Under the pieces are notes generated by a model. The model was not told the origin of the DNA. It made no database searches and saw only the letters and a program-made list of their open reading frames with translations. Shown piece by piece: positions 25,521-34,520 of a stretch of DNA of 57,873 nucleotides (positions are counted from its first letter, which is position 1; every line of letters starts with the position of its first letter). Both the position numbers and the translations under genes were made by a program. This stretch comes from CAZSNT01 sp964607765 (GTDB lineage: Bacteria > Verrucomicrobiota > Lentisphaeria > Oligosphaerales > JABHEG01): contig CAZSNT010000044.1 of assembly GCA_964607765.1 (NCBI GenBank), forward strand, positions 1-57,873. The letters run 5' to 3'.

Positions 25521-26383
25521 TGCGGACGATAGTTCTGCTGGCAGCGATTCTGTCGATAGCTGCGGCGCCGGCCAACGCCGTGGAGATCAAGCGCCCTCTG
25601 GACATTGGCTTCTATCGGCTGAAGTCACTGTCCTTCGTGGATGCCAAAGCGGTTGCCAGCCCGTTCATGTCGCCGCGGGGTAAGCTGACTTACGCCAAAG
25701 GACAACGGCTCCTGGTGATCCATGACTTCCCGGAGAAGATCCAGGCAGTCAAGAAGATCCTGGCCGAAGTCGATACGGAACCGGTCAACATCCGGGTTGA
25801 CGTTCGTTTCGAGGAACGTCGGACACGGGAACGTGAGGGCCTGGGCATCGACCGTGGAGGCATCCGGGTTGGGCGCCGCCGCGGGCGCACCCGGATCGAC
25901 GGCAGCATCCGGATCAGCGGCGGCAATGCTCGTTCCACCAGCACGTTGACCAGCACCCAGTTTGTTCTGACGCGCAACGGGGCGCCGGCCCGCATCTGGG
26001 TTGGGGAAAAGGTGGCGGATCCTGTCTGGATTTTTGAGTACGGCCATGGCCGCGGCTGGTGGCGTCGCGATTGGGAGTGGCAGGAACTGGGCGCCAGCCT
26101 TTGGGTGAGGCCACTGCTGCTTTCCAGCGGCCAGATCCAGATAGAGCTGCATCCGAAGCTGTCATTCAGAGGCGAACGGAACCTGGCTGTTGACGTGCGT
26201 GAGATGGCGACCATGGTCATGGCGTCTGACGGTCAGGAAGTCAGGCTGGCAGGGCTGGATCAGAAGAAGCGGGATTTCTACCGCCATCTGCTGGGCCGCA
26301 GCCGCGTGTTTGACGGGCAGGAGCTTTCCATAGCACTTACCCCGCACGTGCAGAAGCCGCGGCGGAAGCGAGGAGACGAGTGA
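25517..26383 (+). CDS. Small secreted secretin-like protein
   Basis: 288 residues. A signal peptide (MMRTIVLLAAILSIAAAPANA) precedes a segment shaped like a secretin N-domain: LTYAKGQRLLVIHDFPEKIQAVKKILAEVD. After an Arg/Gly-rich stretch (about 105-140) the C-terminal part resembles the core secretin beta-domain (GQIQIELHPKLSF, MASDGQEVRLAGL, ELSIALTPHVQ). True secretins are much longer and other type II/III secretion or pilus genes are absent nearby, so this may be a stand-alone relative. Start at 25517 has GGAGG four bases away and ATGA coupling to prmA. Confidence in the export signal is higher than in the family. Confidence 0.6.
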   Translation: MMRTIVLLAAILSIAAAPANAVEIKRPLDIGFYRLKSLSFVDAKAVASPFMSPRGKLTYAKGQRLLVIHDFPEKIQAVKKILAEVDTEPVNIRVDVRFEERRTREREGLGIDRGGIRVGRRRGRTRIDGSIRISGGNARSTSTLTSTQFVLTRNGAPARIWVGEKVADPVWIFEYGHGRGWWRRDWEWQELGASLWVRPLLLSSGQIQIELHPKLSFRGERNLAVDVREMATMVMASDGQEVRLAGLDQKKRDFYRHLLGRSRVFDGQELSIALTPHVQKPRRKRGDE

Positions 26384-26423
26384 GCCTGGTCCCGTCCATT
26401 CGACAGAAGACTATCGGCTCTGG

Positions 26424-27668
26424 CTATTGCTTCTCCGGGAACAGCAGCTCGAGGGCAAGCAGGCACGCGTGAGCCTGGTGCTGGACCGTATCGATGCGGA
26501 TGCTGCCGGAGTCCGGTGCGGACATGATGCCACCCGCGGCCGCGGGCGGGATTCGGCGGCCGCGCAGGAACGGATTGCGGTCGTGCCAAGGGCCGCCAAC
26601 CTGCCAGGGCGTCAGGCGCTGCAGTATCTCCACCACTGCCGCACGCAAACTCGTCATGCTGGCAGTGTCATCACGCGCCCTTGCGATACGGTAAGCGCCT
26701 AACAGGCCTTCCACCGCATAGGCCGTGTTGCCGCGGCGCAGCAGCACGCGGTGCTCGTGGATCTGCCACCAGGCGAGGGCCAGGGCCGCGTCGCCGATCG
26801 CGTCGGCATCCCGCCATCCCGCCTCTACGTACTCGGCGAACGCCATGCAGCCCCATTGGAAGAAGCCCTTGGTCAGCTCTGAGTCCAGCTCTCGGTCCCA
26901 CGCTGCCACGGTGTACTTCTCTGCCAATTGGTGCGCGATGCGCTCGATGCGCGGCACCAATTCGTCGCGCTGCATGTACCGGGCTGCGCGGCAATACGCC
27001 AGCAGCGCCTCGCCGTCGTAGTACGGACTGGACGCCGCCTCGCGTTCGTTGTTCTGCACATGGTATTTCTTGCCCCAGGATCCGTTCTCCATTTCCATCC
27101 CGCGCAGATAGTTGAGGTACTGAGTAAGCCAGCTGTCGTAGAGCCCTTGTCCGGCGAACCCGATATAGTTGCTCCGGGCTCGGCAGAAATCGGTGATCGC
27201 CAGGCACAGCAGTGCCACTGTGCCTGTCTTGACCTCGGCTTCGGTCTCGTATACGGGCGCGGTGTAGCCCAGGGCAACCGGCTTGCTGATCCGGAAGAAG
27301 TAATCCAAAGCCCGGACTGTCGCGTTGTGCGTCGCGTCCGTGGGGCGGTCTCGACACAGACTGGCCAAAGCCCAGATCGTGCCGGCTTGACGCACTTGGT
27401 TGTCATCCTCAATCGCGCTGTTGCGGAGCAGATCGAACATGTACGTGAAGTTGCCTGCGGGCAACTGCTGGTTAACCATGTAGGTTCGTGCGGCTTCGAC
27501 GGACTGGATCAGGACGGACCTGGTCAGATGCGGGTGCTTACGTTCGCGTTTCCAGTTGCCTTCGATCGCGCGGTACTTCAGCTTTTCACGCGTGCTGGCG
27601 TCGGGCGCCGGCGGATCTGCGATCACTGACGTGAGAGCTGCGGCGACAAGCCAAGTCGTGATCGCCAT
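26424..27668 (-). CDS. Secreted alpha/alpha-toroid protein of unknown function
   Basis: 414 residues. The start at 27668 gives a signal peptide (MAITTWLVAAALTSVIADPP); a longer frame upstream lacks one. The body consists of repeated helical hairpins with aromatic/Gly motifs typical of six-hairpin or terpenoid-cyclase-like toroids: QAGTIWALASLCRD, NYLRGMEMENGSWGKKY, SSPYYDGEALLAYCRAARYM, KGFFQWGCMAFAEYV. Such folds occur in polysaccharide lyases, epimerases and prenyltransferase-like enzymes; none can be singled out. It converges on the secretin-like gene with 40 bases between. Confidence 0.6.
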   Translation of the reverse strand: MAITTWLVAAALTSVIADPPAPDASTREKLKYRAIEGNWKRERKHPHLTRSVLIQSVEAARTYMVNQQLPAGNFTYMFDLLRNSAIEDDNQVRQAGTIWALASLCRDRPTDATHNATVRALDYFFRISKPVALGYTAPVYETEAEVKTGTVALLCLAITDFCRARSNYIGFAGQGLYDSWLTQYLNYLRGMEMENGSWGKKYHVQNNEREAASSPYYDGEALLAYCRAARYMQRDELVPRIERIAHQLAEKYTVAAWDRELDSELTKGFFQWGCMAFAEYVEAGWRDADAIGDAALALAWWQIHEHRVLLRRGNTAYAVEGLLGAYRIARARDDTASMTSLRAAVVEILQRLTPWQVGGPWHDRNPFLRGRRIPPAAAGGIMSAPDSGSIRIDTVQHQAHACLLALELLFPEKQ

Positions 27669-27999
27669 GCGGCCGCGTCCACTGCCACACGTTCGGGAGT
27701 GTTGGGCGCGCAGCGTTGAGCTGCGGCGGCTTGCCTCCGAGCCGGGCGTGACGTTATCGGTCCGCAATGGTCAGGTCCTCAGTCTCTGTCAGTTGGTTGG
27801 CGGCGTTCGGGATCGAGATTCTTCTAAAATACTCCGCAAGGCGCAACCTGGAAAGGGGCTTCGACGGCTCGTCGTAGTCGGCTACGTTCGTGCAATCGGG
27901 CCGCGTACGCTATGGTATGGACGATCGTGGGCCGCACCGAGCCCTGCTGGACAGCAGGAGAACCTGAACACTGAACACACTGCCCTCCGGAGGACAGCG
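27669..27999. other. Divergent intergenic region with a small leader hairpin
   Basis: 331 bases between two divergent genes. I see no convincing gene and no clean -35/-10 pair. A perfect 6-bp stem with a four-base loop (CCTGCT 27943-27948, AGCAGG 27953-27958) lies about 40 bases before the start at 28000, within its probable leader. Confidence 0.3.
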
Positions 28000-29112
28000 A
28001 TGCCACACCCGACACTCGACCGAGCCCTGCTGCGAATGTACCCGCTGCGTGAGCGCGTCAACAAGTTCGATGCGGAGCGGGACTTCGTGGAGGTCGGCGC
28101 TTGGTCTCCGGCCTTGTCCGACGATGCGCTGAGTTCGGTCCGCGTCGTTGCGGGTCGTATGCGGGAAGCACGCTCCGCCGGTCGCCCGGTCATGATGGCG
28201 TTCGGTGCACACACGATCAAGAACGGGCTGGGACCGGTACTGATCCGTCTGATGGAGCAGGGCTGGCTGCAGCACTTGGCCACGAACGGGGCTGGGGTCA
28301 TCCACGACTGGGAGCTTGCTTTCCAGGGCGCGACCAGCGAGGATGTCCGCGCGAACGTGGCCGCGGGGCAGTTCGGGATGTGGCAGGAGACAGGGCTCCA
28401 CATCAACTTCGCGATCTGCCTGGGCGCTTACGACGGCTTGGGATACGGCGAGGCCGTGGGGCGGCTGATCCAGACCGAATGTCACGCCGTGCCGTCCCGG
28501 GATGAGCTGTGTGAGGCGGTAGCCGCGTGCGCGCCGGGCGGCGAGGGTGCCCGGCGCGCCGCGGCCGCGGCCGACCTTCTTGCCGTGCTGGAGCAGGCAG
28601 AGATCGAGAGCGGGCCGCTGCACGTGCCTCACCCGTGGAAGCACCGCAGCGTGCAGGCTGCAGCGTTCCGGCTTGGTATTCCGCTCACCGGGCACCCGAT
28701 GTTCGGGCATGACATCATCTACACGCACCCGGTCAATCATGGGGCCGCGATCGGGCGTTGTGCCCAACGCGACTTCCTGGCGTTTGCGCACAATGTGTCG
28801 CGCCTGACCGATGGTGTGTATCTGTCGGTGGGATCCGCAGTGATGTCGCCGATGATCTTCGAGAAATCACTGTCCATGAGCCAGAATCTCGCGCTGCAGG
28901 CGGGTACCCGGATCTCCGGCCACGATGTCGTGGTCGTGGATTTGGCCGAATCCCGCTGGGATTGGAGTGAGGGTGAGCCGCCCCAGGACAGTCCGGAGTA
29001 CTACCTGCGCTTCTGCAAGACGTTCAGCCGTATGGGCGGGACTATGCGCTACATCACAGCGGACAACCGTGACTTCCTGCTCGGGCTGTGTGCCGAGCTG
29101 GGGGTGGGATAG
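28000..29112 (+). CDS. Deoxyhypusine-synthase-like protein
   Basis: 370 residues. The central part resembles the deoxyhypusine synthase fold: MAFGAHTIKNGLGPVLIRLM, the segment TNGAGVIHDWELAFQGATSEDVR, later VNHGAAIGRCAQRDFLAFAHNVSRLTDGVYLSVGSAVMSPMIFEKSL. Deoxyhypusine synthase transfers an aminobutyl group from spermidine to a lysine of eIF5A; bacteria lack eIF5A, and bacterial relatives usually make homospermidine or act on unknown substrates. The enzyme's catalytic lysine context was not found with certainty. The ATG at 28000 has GGAGG at 27989-27993, deciding the start against a much longer open frame. Confidence 0.6.
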   Translation: MPHPTLDRALLRMYPLRERVNKFDAERDFVEVGAWSPALSDDALSSVRVVAGRMREARSAGRPVMMAFGAHTIKNGLGPVLIRLMEQGWLQHLATNGAGVIHDWELAFQGATSEDVRANVAAGQFGMWQETGLHINFAICLGAYDGLGYGEAVGRLIQTECHAVPSRDELCEAVAACAPGGEGARRAAAAADLLAVLEQAEIESGPLHVPHPWKHRSVQAAAFRLGIPLTGHPMFGHDIIYTHPVNHGAAIGRCAQRDFLAFAHNVSRLTDGVYLSVGSAVMSPMIFEKSLSMSQNLALQAGTRISGHDVVVVDLAESRWDWSEGEPPQDSPEYYLRFCKTFSRMGGTMRYITADNRDFLLGLCAELGVG

Positions 29113-29358
29113 GCACGAGATGGCAACCGGCATACATGCCCATACTTGACGGCGTATGGCTCGAACCGTATCCTCCGGAAAGGGCAAGAGCCGTCCCCCG
29201 GAAGGCGGATCAGAGACCCCGCTGCAACCGTTCTCAATCATCAAGGTGAGTACGGGCGCTACTGAGCCCAATACATGCCTACTGCAGGCGACGTTCTGAA
29301 GGCCGCGCCTGAGAAGTGACGTCTGGTCAGCGACAGGAACAGAAAGAGAGCATTGGCC

Positions 29359-29967
29359 ATGGAGATGTTCATCAGTCTCTGGATGAAGTTGTTCTTCGTC
29401 CTTACACCTTTCTTTGCCCTGACGATGTTCCTCAGCCTCACGGAACAGCATGAGGTAGCTCAACGCCGGCGACTCGCTCTGTCCGCATCAATTGCCGTTG
29501 CATTGGTATGTCTTCTTCTGTTCTTCGTCGGCGAACAGCTCTTTGCCGTCTTCGGGATCACGTTGGACTCCTTTCGCATAGGTGCCGGCATCCTGCTCCT
29601 TCTGTCGGGAATCAGCCTTGTGCACGGCAAACCCGGGGCCGCCGATAGTGCCGATGGCGATGTCGCGGTAGTTCCGCTCGCCATCCCGGTCATCGTGGGA
29701 CCAGCGACCACGGGCACAGTCCTTGTCATGGGGGCAGAGCTGAACGCGCTCGCAGCCAAAGTCGTCGGGTGTGCGGCCATGCTTGCCGCCGTTGCCTGTG
29801 TCGGTGCCGTGCTTCTTGCGGGTTCTCTCATCCAGCGTGCGCTGGGGACGAGGGGGATCAACATTCTCAGCAGGCTGACCGGCTTGGTACTTGCGGCTCT
29901 GGCGGCCGAGATGATCATGACTGGAGTTCGAGGATTCATTGGCCCTGCGATCGGTTTGACGGGATGA
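29359..29967 (+). CDS. MarC-family integral membrane protein
   Basis: 202 residues, usual length for the MarC/UPF0056 family. Six hydrophobic segments are readable, beginning ISLWMKLFFVLTPFFALTMFLSLT; conserved family stretches include FRIGAGILLLLSGISLV and PLAIPVIVGPATTGTVLVM. Function is unresolved: the historic link to multiple antibiotic resistance is not supported for the family. ATG 29359 is preferred over TTG 29353, with AAGAGAG upstream. The 246-base gap before it contains only a weak inverted repeat (CCATAC/GTATGG near 29140). Confidence 0.85.
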   Translation: MEMFISLWMKLFFVLTPFFALTMFLSLTEQHEVAQRRRLALSASIAVALVCLLLFFVGEQLFAVFGITLDSFRIGAGILLLLSGISLVHGKPGAADSADGDVAVVPLAIPVIVGPATTGTVLVMGAELNALAAKVVGCAAMLAAVACVGAVLLAGSLIQRALGTRGINILSRLTGLVLAALAAEMIMTGVRGFIGPAIGLTG

Positions 29968-30045
29968 CCGAGCCAAGTGCTCCAAGCGACGCCGGACAGC
30001 GCGCCTGAATGCAACGTATGTCACCAGACGGTGAGATTGAGCGCT

Positions 30046-30067
30046 GACAGGAACGGGGACACCTGTC
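30046..30067. repeat. Small inverted repeat between convergent genes
   Basis: GACAGG (30046-30051) and CCTGTC (30062-30067) can pair across a 10-base loop in the spacer between marC and the convergent nfeD gene. It could end transcription from either side, though no T-run follows. Confidence 0.25.
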
Positions 30068-30082
30068 TGTTGCGCGCTCGGA

Positions 30083-31540
30083 TCACGCCTGTTCCGGCGG
30101 CTCAGGGAGCGGCTCGACCACGACCCGCGCCCCCTGCACCTCGATCACCTGCACCCGTGTTCCTTTGGCGATCAGATCGCCGCTGCTGACGACGTCAAGT
30201 CGTTCTTCCCCGAACATGGCGATTCCCGCCGGACGCAGTGACGTGGCAGCGATTCCCTCGCTGCTCAGAAACTCACGGTACCGGGACGCGTTGCTGGACA
30301 CGAAGCCCTTGTCTTGTGTCAGGGCAGTCTGCAGGACCAGATTGTTGTAGAACGTCGTCTTGGGCAGGATCTTGCTCAGACCCCAGCCGCACAGCGCGAT
30401 GACCGCTGCCGCCGCCGTGAACCGGAGCAGTGCGTCTTCCAGGTAAGGCGCCAGGGAGAGGGGCTCGACTTCGGGCAGCGGCGCCACGTCGGTGGGCAGG
30501 TACGGAACCATGCCCAGGATCAGGCCCGCCATGATACAGGCTATGCCGAGGAAGCCGGTGATGCCAAAACCCGGGATGACAAATATCTCAACCGCCAGCA
30601 GCACCAAGCCGATCCCGACCAGGAGAATGTCCTCCAGACCCGCGAGGCCGGCCACGTAGTGCCCGAAGAAGAAAACAGCCAGAAGACAGATTCCCGCGAT
30701 GCCCGGCACCCCGAAGCCGGGCGTCTTGAACTCGATGAACAGCCCGAGCACCCCTAAGGCAAGCAGGATGGGACCAAGCGCCGTGATGTAGCGTGCCAGC
30801 CGTTCCAGGCCCTGTTCCTCGAACCGCACAATCTTGCTTGTGTCCAGGTTGACACTGCGGAGCAGCGCGGGTACGTCGTCCACCATGGCCTGCGCAAGTA
30901 ACGGACTGGTCTCCGGCGGGATGATCTCAATGGCTTCCCGGGCTGTCAGGTTGAGAAGCTCCCCCTTGCGGCAGACGACCCGGTCGCCGATCTGCAGCTC
31001 CAGTTCGGGATCCACCATGGCTGTGGCAACCTGATCGCTGTGCCCTTTCTCCTGGGCCAGGCCTCGGACCATCGAGCGGACGACCGACAGCATCTTCTCC
31101 TTCACGTCCGGCGGCAACTGTTGGACACCCCCGCCGACGGGGCTCAACATAATCGGCATTGCGCTGCCGATGTTCCCGGATGGCGCCATGAAAATACGGT
31201 CACAACCCAGGCTGATAATGGCGCCTGCACTGATGGCATGCGGGTTCACGAAGGCATAGACCGGAACGTCCACCGAACGCATCCAAGTGATGATCTCCTC
31301 GGTCTCCTTCAAGCGCCCGCCCGGTGTGTCGATGTCGAGGATCACAGCATCGGGTTGCACAGATTTCGCCTCTCGGAACGCCCGGCGGAACACGTAGAGC
31401 ATGGACTTGTCGATAGGCCCCCTGATGGGAAGGACAAACACCGTCCCTGTCCCCGGCGACTCCTCCTCGGCCAGGGCCTGGGGAGCAGGCAGGAAGCACA
31501 GCGCACAGGCGAGTGCGGCAGCAGCATAGATGATTCTCAT
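30083..31540 (-). CDS. NfeD-type membrane serine protease (ClpP/SppA fold, long form)
   Basis: 485 residues. Signal peptide MRIIYAAAALACALCFLPAPQALA, then a ClpP-class protease domain (about 35-230) with VLPIRGPIDKSMLYVFRRAF, VILDIDTPGG, and the nucleophile region NPHAISAGAIISLGCDRIFMAP followed by GNIGSAMPI. Four to five membrane helices (about 260-400; LLALGVLGLFIEFKTPG, GFGITGFLGIACIMAGL) and an NfeD OB-fold tail (LRPAGIAMFGEERLDVVSSGDLIAKGTRVQVIEV) complete the long-form layout. These proteases act in membrane protein quality control, often with stomatin-type partners; none is adjacent here. The start at 31540 has GAGGAA six bases upstream. Confidence 0.93.
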   Translation of the reverse strand: MRIIYAAAALACALCFLPAPQALAEEESPGTGTVFVLPIRGPIDKSMLYVFRRAFREAKSVQPDAVILDIDTPGGRLKETEEIITWMRSVDVPVYAFVNPHAISAGAIISLGCDRIFMAPSGNIGSAMPIMLSPVGGGVQQLPPDVKEKMLSVVRSMVRGLAQEKGHSDQVATAMVDPELELQIGDRVVCRKGELLNLTAREAIEIIPPETSPLLAQAMVDDVPALLRSVNLDTSKIVRFEEQGLERLARYITALGPILLALGVLGLFIEFKTPGFGVPGIAGICLLAVFFFGHYVAGLAGLEDILLVGIGLVLLAVEIFVIPGFGITGFLGIACIMAGLILGMVPYLPTDVAPLPEVEPLSLAPYLEDALLRFTAAAAVIALCGWGLSKILPKTTFYNNLVLQTALTQDKGFVSSNASRYREFLSSEGIAATSLRPAGIAMFGEERLDVVSSGDLIAKGTRVQVIEVQGARVVVEPLPEPPEQA

Positions 31541-31644
31541 TGTGGATTCCTCTGCCATCGTGGTGCCCGCCCCTCTCCTTGCTACTACTTGACTGCTTCT
31601 GCGGGTCGTTCGCCAGTGCTTACCGGCATTGGGCGTGCGATTAT

Positions 31645-32406
31645 TCACACGTCCTGCGTCTTGCGGCGTCTTGCCCAAGCGGTTTTCCAGCTGTTGATGC
31701 GCCGCCGCCAGGTGCGCTGTTTGATGAAGCGTCTGTACACACGTTTGCGCAGGAACCGGCCTAGTCGCAGGTACCATGGCGCGTCGTTCAACAGACGCGT
31801 TTCTTCCGCAGTGAGCGAGTCCGGGTAGTGGTGTCGCTGCAGGCGCAGGACACTGTGAATGTCGGCCTTCCTGCCGATCCGGTAGAGCAGCCGGCGGATG
31901 GGGGCAAACGCGCCGGTGGTCATCACGCCCGTGGCAAAGTCCACCAGCACAGGCCGCCCCGCCGTGTCGCGCAGGATATTGCCGCGCCTGAGATCCCCGT
32001 GGCTGACCCCCCGCTCGTGCATGGCGCGCACCAGTGCCTTCAGATCAGCAAAAAAGTCCAGCGGGATGCTGTCTGCTGCCTGTCCACGTTCCGGGCGGTC
32101 GCGCAGGTCGCCCGGGCCTTCGGTGTATTCCATAATCAGCATGTCGCGCCCGCAGAGCTCGCAGCTCTGCGGGATTCCGGGAACGTCGGTCAGGGCCTGC
32201 AGAACATCGCGTTCATGCCGAAGCACACGCCGCGCAAACAGCACACGCACGACCAGCGGCCTGAGGGAGAAGTCCTTGACCAGCATCTTCCTGCCGTCCA
32301 CAGCCGCGCGGAACACGTCCGGCTGCGCGATCGAGTTGCCACGCTGCAGCAGGTCAGCGTTCGGGAACCTGGTCAGGGCCCCGCATTGTCTGTCGATTCG
32401 TCCCAT
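31645..32406 (-). CDS. Lipopolysaccharide-kinase-like small kinase
   Basis: 253 residues with a compact protein-kinase-like fold: K44 in KMLVKDF, catalytic HGD at 136-138 with N143 (SHGDLRRGNIL), and metal-binding D157 in VLVDFATG. HGDLxxGN is typical of the lipopolysaccharide kinase (WaaP/RfaP, Kdo kinase) and related families that phosphorylate sugars or small substrates. The Arg/Lys-rich C-terminus (residues about 215-250) suggests contact with acidic membrane lipids or nucleic acid. It lies 104 bases upstream of the NfeD gene on the same strand. The substrate cannot be told from the sequence. Confidence 0.75.
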   Translation of the reverse strand: MGRIDRQCGALTRFPNADLLQRGNSIAQPDVFRAAVDGRKMLVKDFSLRPLVVRVLFARRVLRHERDVLQALTDVPGIPQSCELCGRDMLIMEYTEGPGDLRDRPERGQAADSIPLDFFADLKALVRAMHERGVSHGDLRRGNILRDTAGRPVLVDFATGVMTTGAFAPIRRLLYRIGRKADIHSVLRLQRHHYPDSLTAEETRLLNDAPWYLRLGRFLRKRVYRRFIKQRTWRRRINSWKTAWARRRKTQDV

Positions 32407-32567
32407 CTGTCTGCCACGGATGCCAGGGCTGAGAGGGTTGCGGCTGCCCGGAACCCCGTTACATTCGGGGATCGGCCGGGCGACTGTCCCGGGAAAAGGC
32501 GTGTAAGTTAGCGTTTGAGCAGCGGAACATCAATGGGCCGGGCCTCGGATCAGGCTCTGCACGGCAT

Positions 32568-34508
32568 ATGATTCACTTCGTCGACGTGAGCAAAGCGTTC
32601 GGGTCCCAGCCCGTTCTGTCCAACGTTTCGTTTGTGGTGCATCGGGCGGAACGGGTAGGGATCGTCGGGCCGAACGGGGCCGGCAAGAGCAGCATTTTTG
32701 GGCTCCTCACCGGCGCGATCAGCCCGGACACCGGCCAGATTCGCGTGCCTGATCGCATGGTGATCGGTTACGTGAGACAGCAGCTCAACGCGCACGACAC
32801 GGACGAGACACTCCTCGGCTTCGCCGCGAGTCCCGCGCCTGAGATCCGGCAGATGCAACGCCGCATCCAGCAGCTCCAGGATCGCCTGGCCGTATTGGAG
32901 CCGGGCAAAGAGCAGCAGCGTGTGCTGCGCCAGCTGGGCGAAGAGCAGACCGCGTTCGAGGGGATGGGGGCGTATCACATCGAGACACGTGCCAAGGCCG
33001 TGCTGTCCGGGCTCGGGTTCGCTGTGGCCGACTTCGAGAGCCCGTTTCGCTCCTTCAGCGGCGGCTGGCAGATGCGCGCGGAGCTTGCGCGGACGCTGGT
33101 CCTGGATCCGGGGGGCCTGCTCCTCGACGAGCCTACCAACTACCTCGATGTGCCGGCCGTGGAGTGGTTGCGCGACTACCTGCGCGACTTCTCCGGTACG
33201 CTGTTGCTGGTCTCGCACGATCGGTATCTGCTCAACTCCCTGACCTCCAAGACACTCGAAGTGGTCGCCACTCACGTAACCACCTACAACGGCAGCTACT
33301 CCTGGTACGTAGAGCATCGGGAGCAGCGGCTGCGGCAACTGGCGGCAGCCAAAGAGAACCAGGACAGGAAGAAGCAGCAGCTGGAGCGTTTTGTGGAACG
33401 TTTCCGGGCCAAGAACACGAAGGCTTCGCAGGCACAGAGCCGGATGAAGGTCCTGGAGAAGATGGAGGACATCCACGTGCCGCGACCGGCGGCACGCGCA
33501 GCCAGGATCGTCATTCCCGAGCCGCCTCGACCCGGTGCGGAGGTAGCCCGGCTCGATGATGCAGGCCTGACCTATGACGGGCAGCGCTGGGTGTTTCGGA
33601 ATGTCGATCTGCGCATTGAGCGGGGGGACAAAGTCGCTCTGGTCGGACTCAACGGCACGGGTAAGACCACGCTGCTGCGGGTGCTTTCCGGGCGGCTTGA
33701 CGCGTCCGAAGGGAGAGTGTCGACGGGACACAAGGTGGAGATCGGGTACCAGGCCCAGGATTTCGCCGACGTCCTTGATCCTGCAGAGAGCGTTTTCGCA
33801 ACCGTGCGGAAGACGGCCGTGGACAGGTCGGATGGCGACGTACGCGCGCTGCTGGGGTGCCTCGGCTTCTCAGGCGACACGGTCGAGAAGAAGGTCGGTG
33901 TCCTGAGCGGCGGCGAAAAGGTCCGCGTCGCTCTGGGCCGGCTTCTCGTGCGTCCGGTCAACTTCCTGATTCTGGATGAGCCCACCACGCACTTGGACAT
34001 CCAAGCGCGGGAAGCGCTCGAGCAAGCGCTGAGAAGCTACCAGGGCGCCCTGTGTCTGGTCAGCCACGACGTGGAATTCGTCCGTCACGTTGCTACCACC
34101 ATCTTCGCACTTGGCCCGGACGGCGTCACTCGCTACTACGGCGGCTATGACTACTACCTGGAGAAGTGCGCCGCCGAGCGGTCAGCGTCAAGCGGAACCG
34201 TGGACCGGGCCGCCGCGCCGGTTGCCGGGGATCGCAGGGCACAGCGCCGCGCGGAGGCCCGCCGCCGGCAGGAGCTCTACCAACTCCGCAGACCCCTGGA
34301 CGCACGCATTTCGCAGGCGGAGCTGCGCCTGGAGCAGTTGGAAGAGGAGCAAGCCGGCCTGTTGCGGCAGTTGGAGACAACAGCCGGGGGCGAGGCGGCA
34401 GGCCGTGTCAGCCGGCGACTCGGAGAGATCCAAGTTGAGGTCGAAGCGGCCACGCAGGAATGGGAAACGGCCTCAATCGAGCTCGAGGAACTGCTTGAGG
34501 ACAACTGA
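32568..34508 (+). CDS. ABC-F family ATPase
   Basis: 646 residues with two ABC domains on one chain and no membrane segments. Domain 1: Walker A GPNGAGKSS, signature FSGGWQMRAELAR, Walker B LLLDEPTNYLD. Domain 2: GLNGTGKTT, LSGGEKVRVALGR, FLILDEPTTHLD. The linker between them (about 245-320) is helical and charged, and a C-terminal coiled coil (about 540-646) follows, as in Uup/YdiF-type members. ABC-F proteins act on the ribosome in translation, and some give antibiotic protection; nothing marks this one as a resistance determinant. It ends 12 bases from a convergent gene. Confidence 0.93.
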   Translation: MIHFVDVSKAFGSQPVLSNVSFVVHRAERVGIVGPNGAGKSSIFGLLTGAISPDTGQIRVPDRMVIGYVRQQLNAHDTDETLLGFAASPAPEIRQMQRRIQQLQDRLAVLEPGKEQQRVLRQLGEEQTAFEGMGAYHIETRAKAVLSGLGFAVADFESPFRSFSGGWQMRAELARTLVLDPGGLLLDEPTNYLDVPAVEWLRDYLRDFSGTLLLVSHDRYLLNSLTSKTLEVVATHVTTYNGSYSWYVEHREQRLRQLAAAKENQDRKKQQLERFVERFRAKNTKASQAQSRMKVLEKMEDIHVPRPAARAARIVIPEPPRPGAEVARLDDAGLTYDGQRWVFRNVDLRIERGDKVALVGLNGTGKTTLLRVLSGRLDASEGRVSTGHKVEIGYQAQDFADVLDPAESVFATVRKTAVDRSDGDVRALLGCLGFSGDTVEKKVGVLSGGEKVRVALGRLLVRPVNFLILDEPTTHLDIQAREALEQALRSYQGALCLVSHDVEFVRHVATTIFALGPDGVTRYYGGYDYYLEKCAAERSASSGTVDRAAAPVAGDRRAQRRAEARRRQELYQLRRPLDARISQAELRLEQLEEEQAGLLRQLETTAGGEAAGRVSRRLGEIQVEVEAATQEWETASIELEELLEDN

Positions 34509-34520
34509 AGTCCTGAAGTC

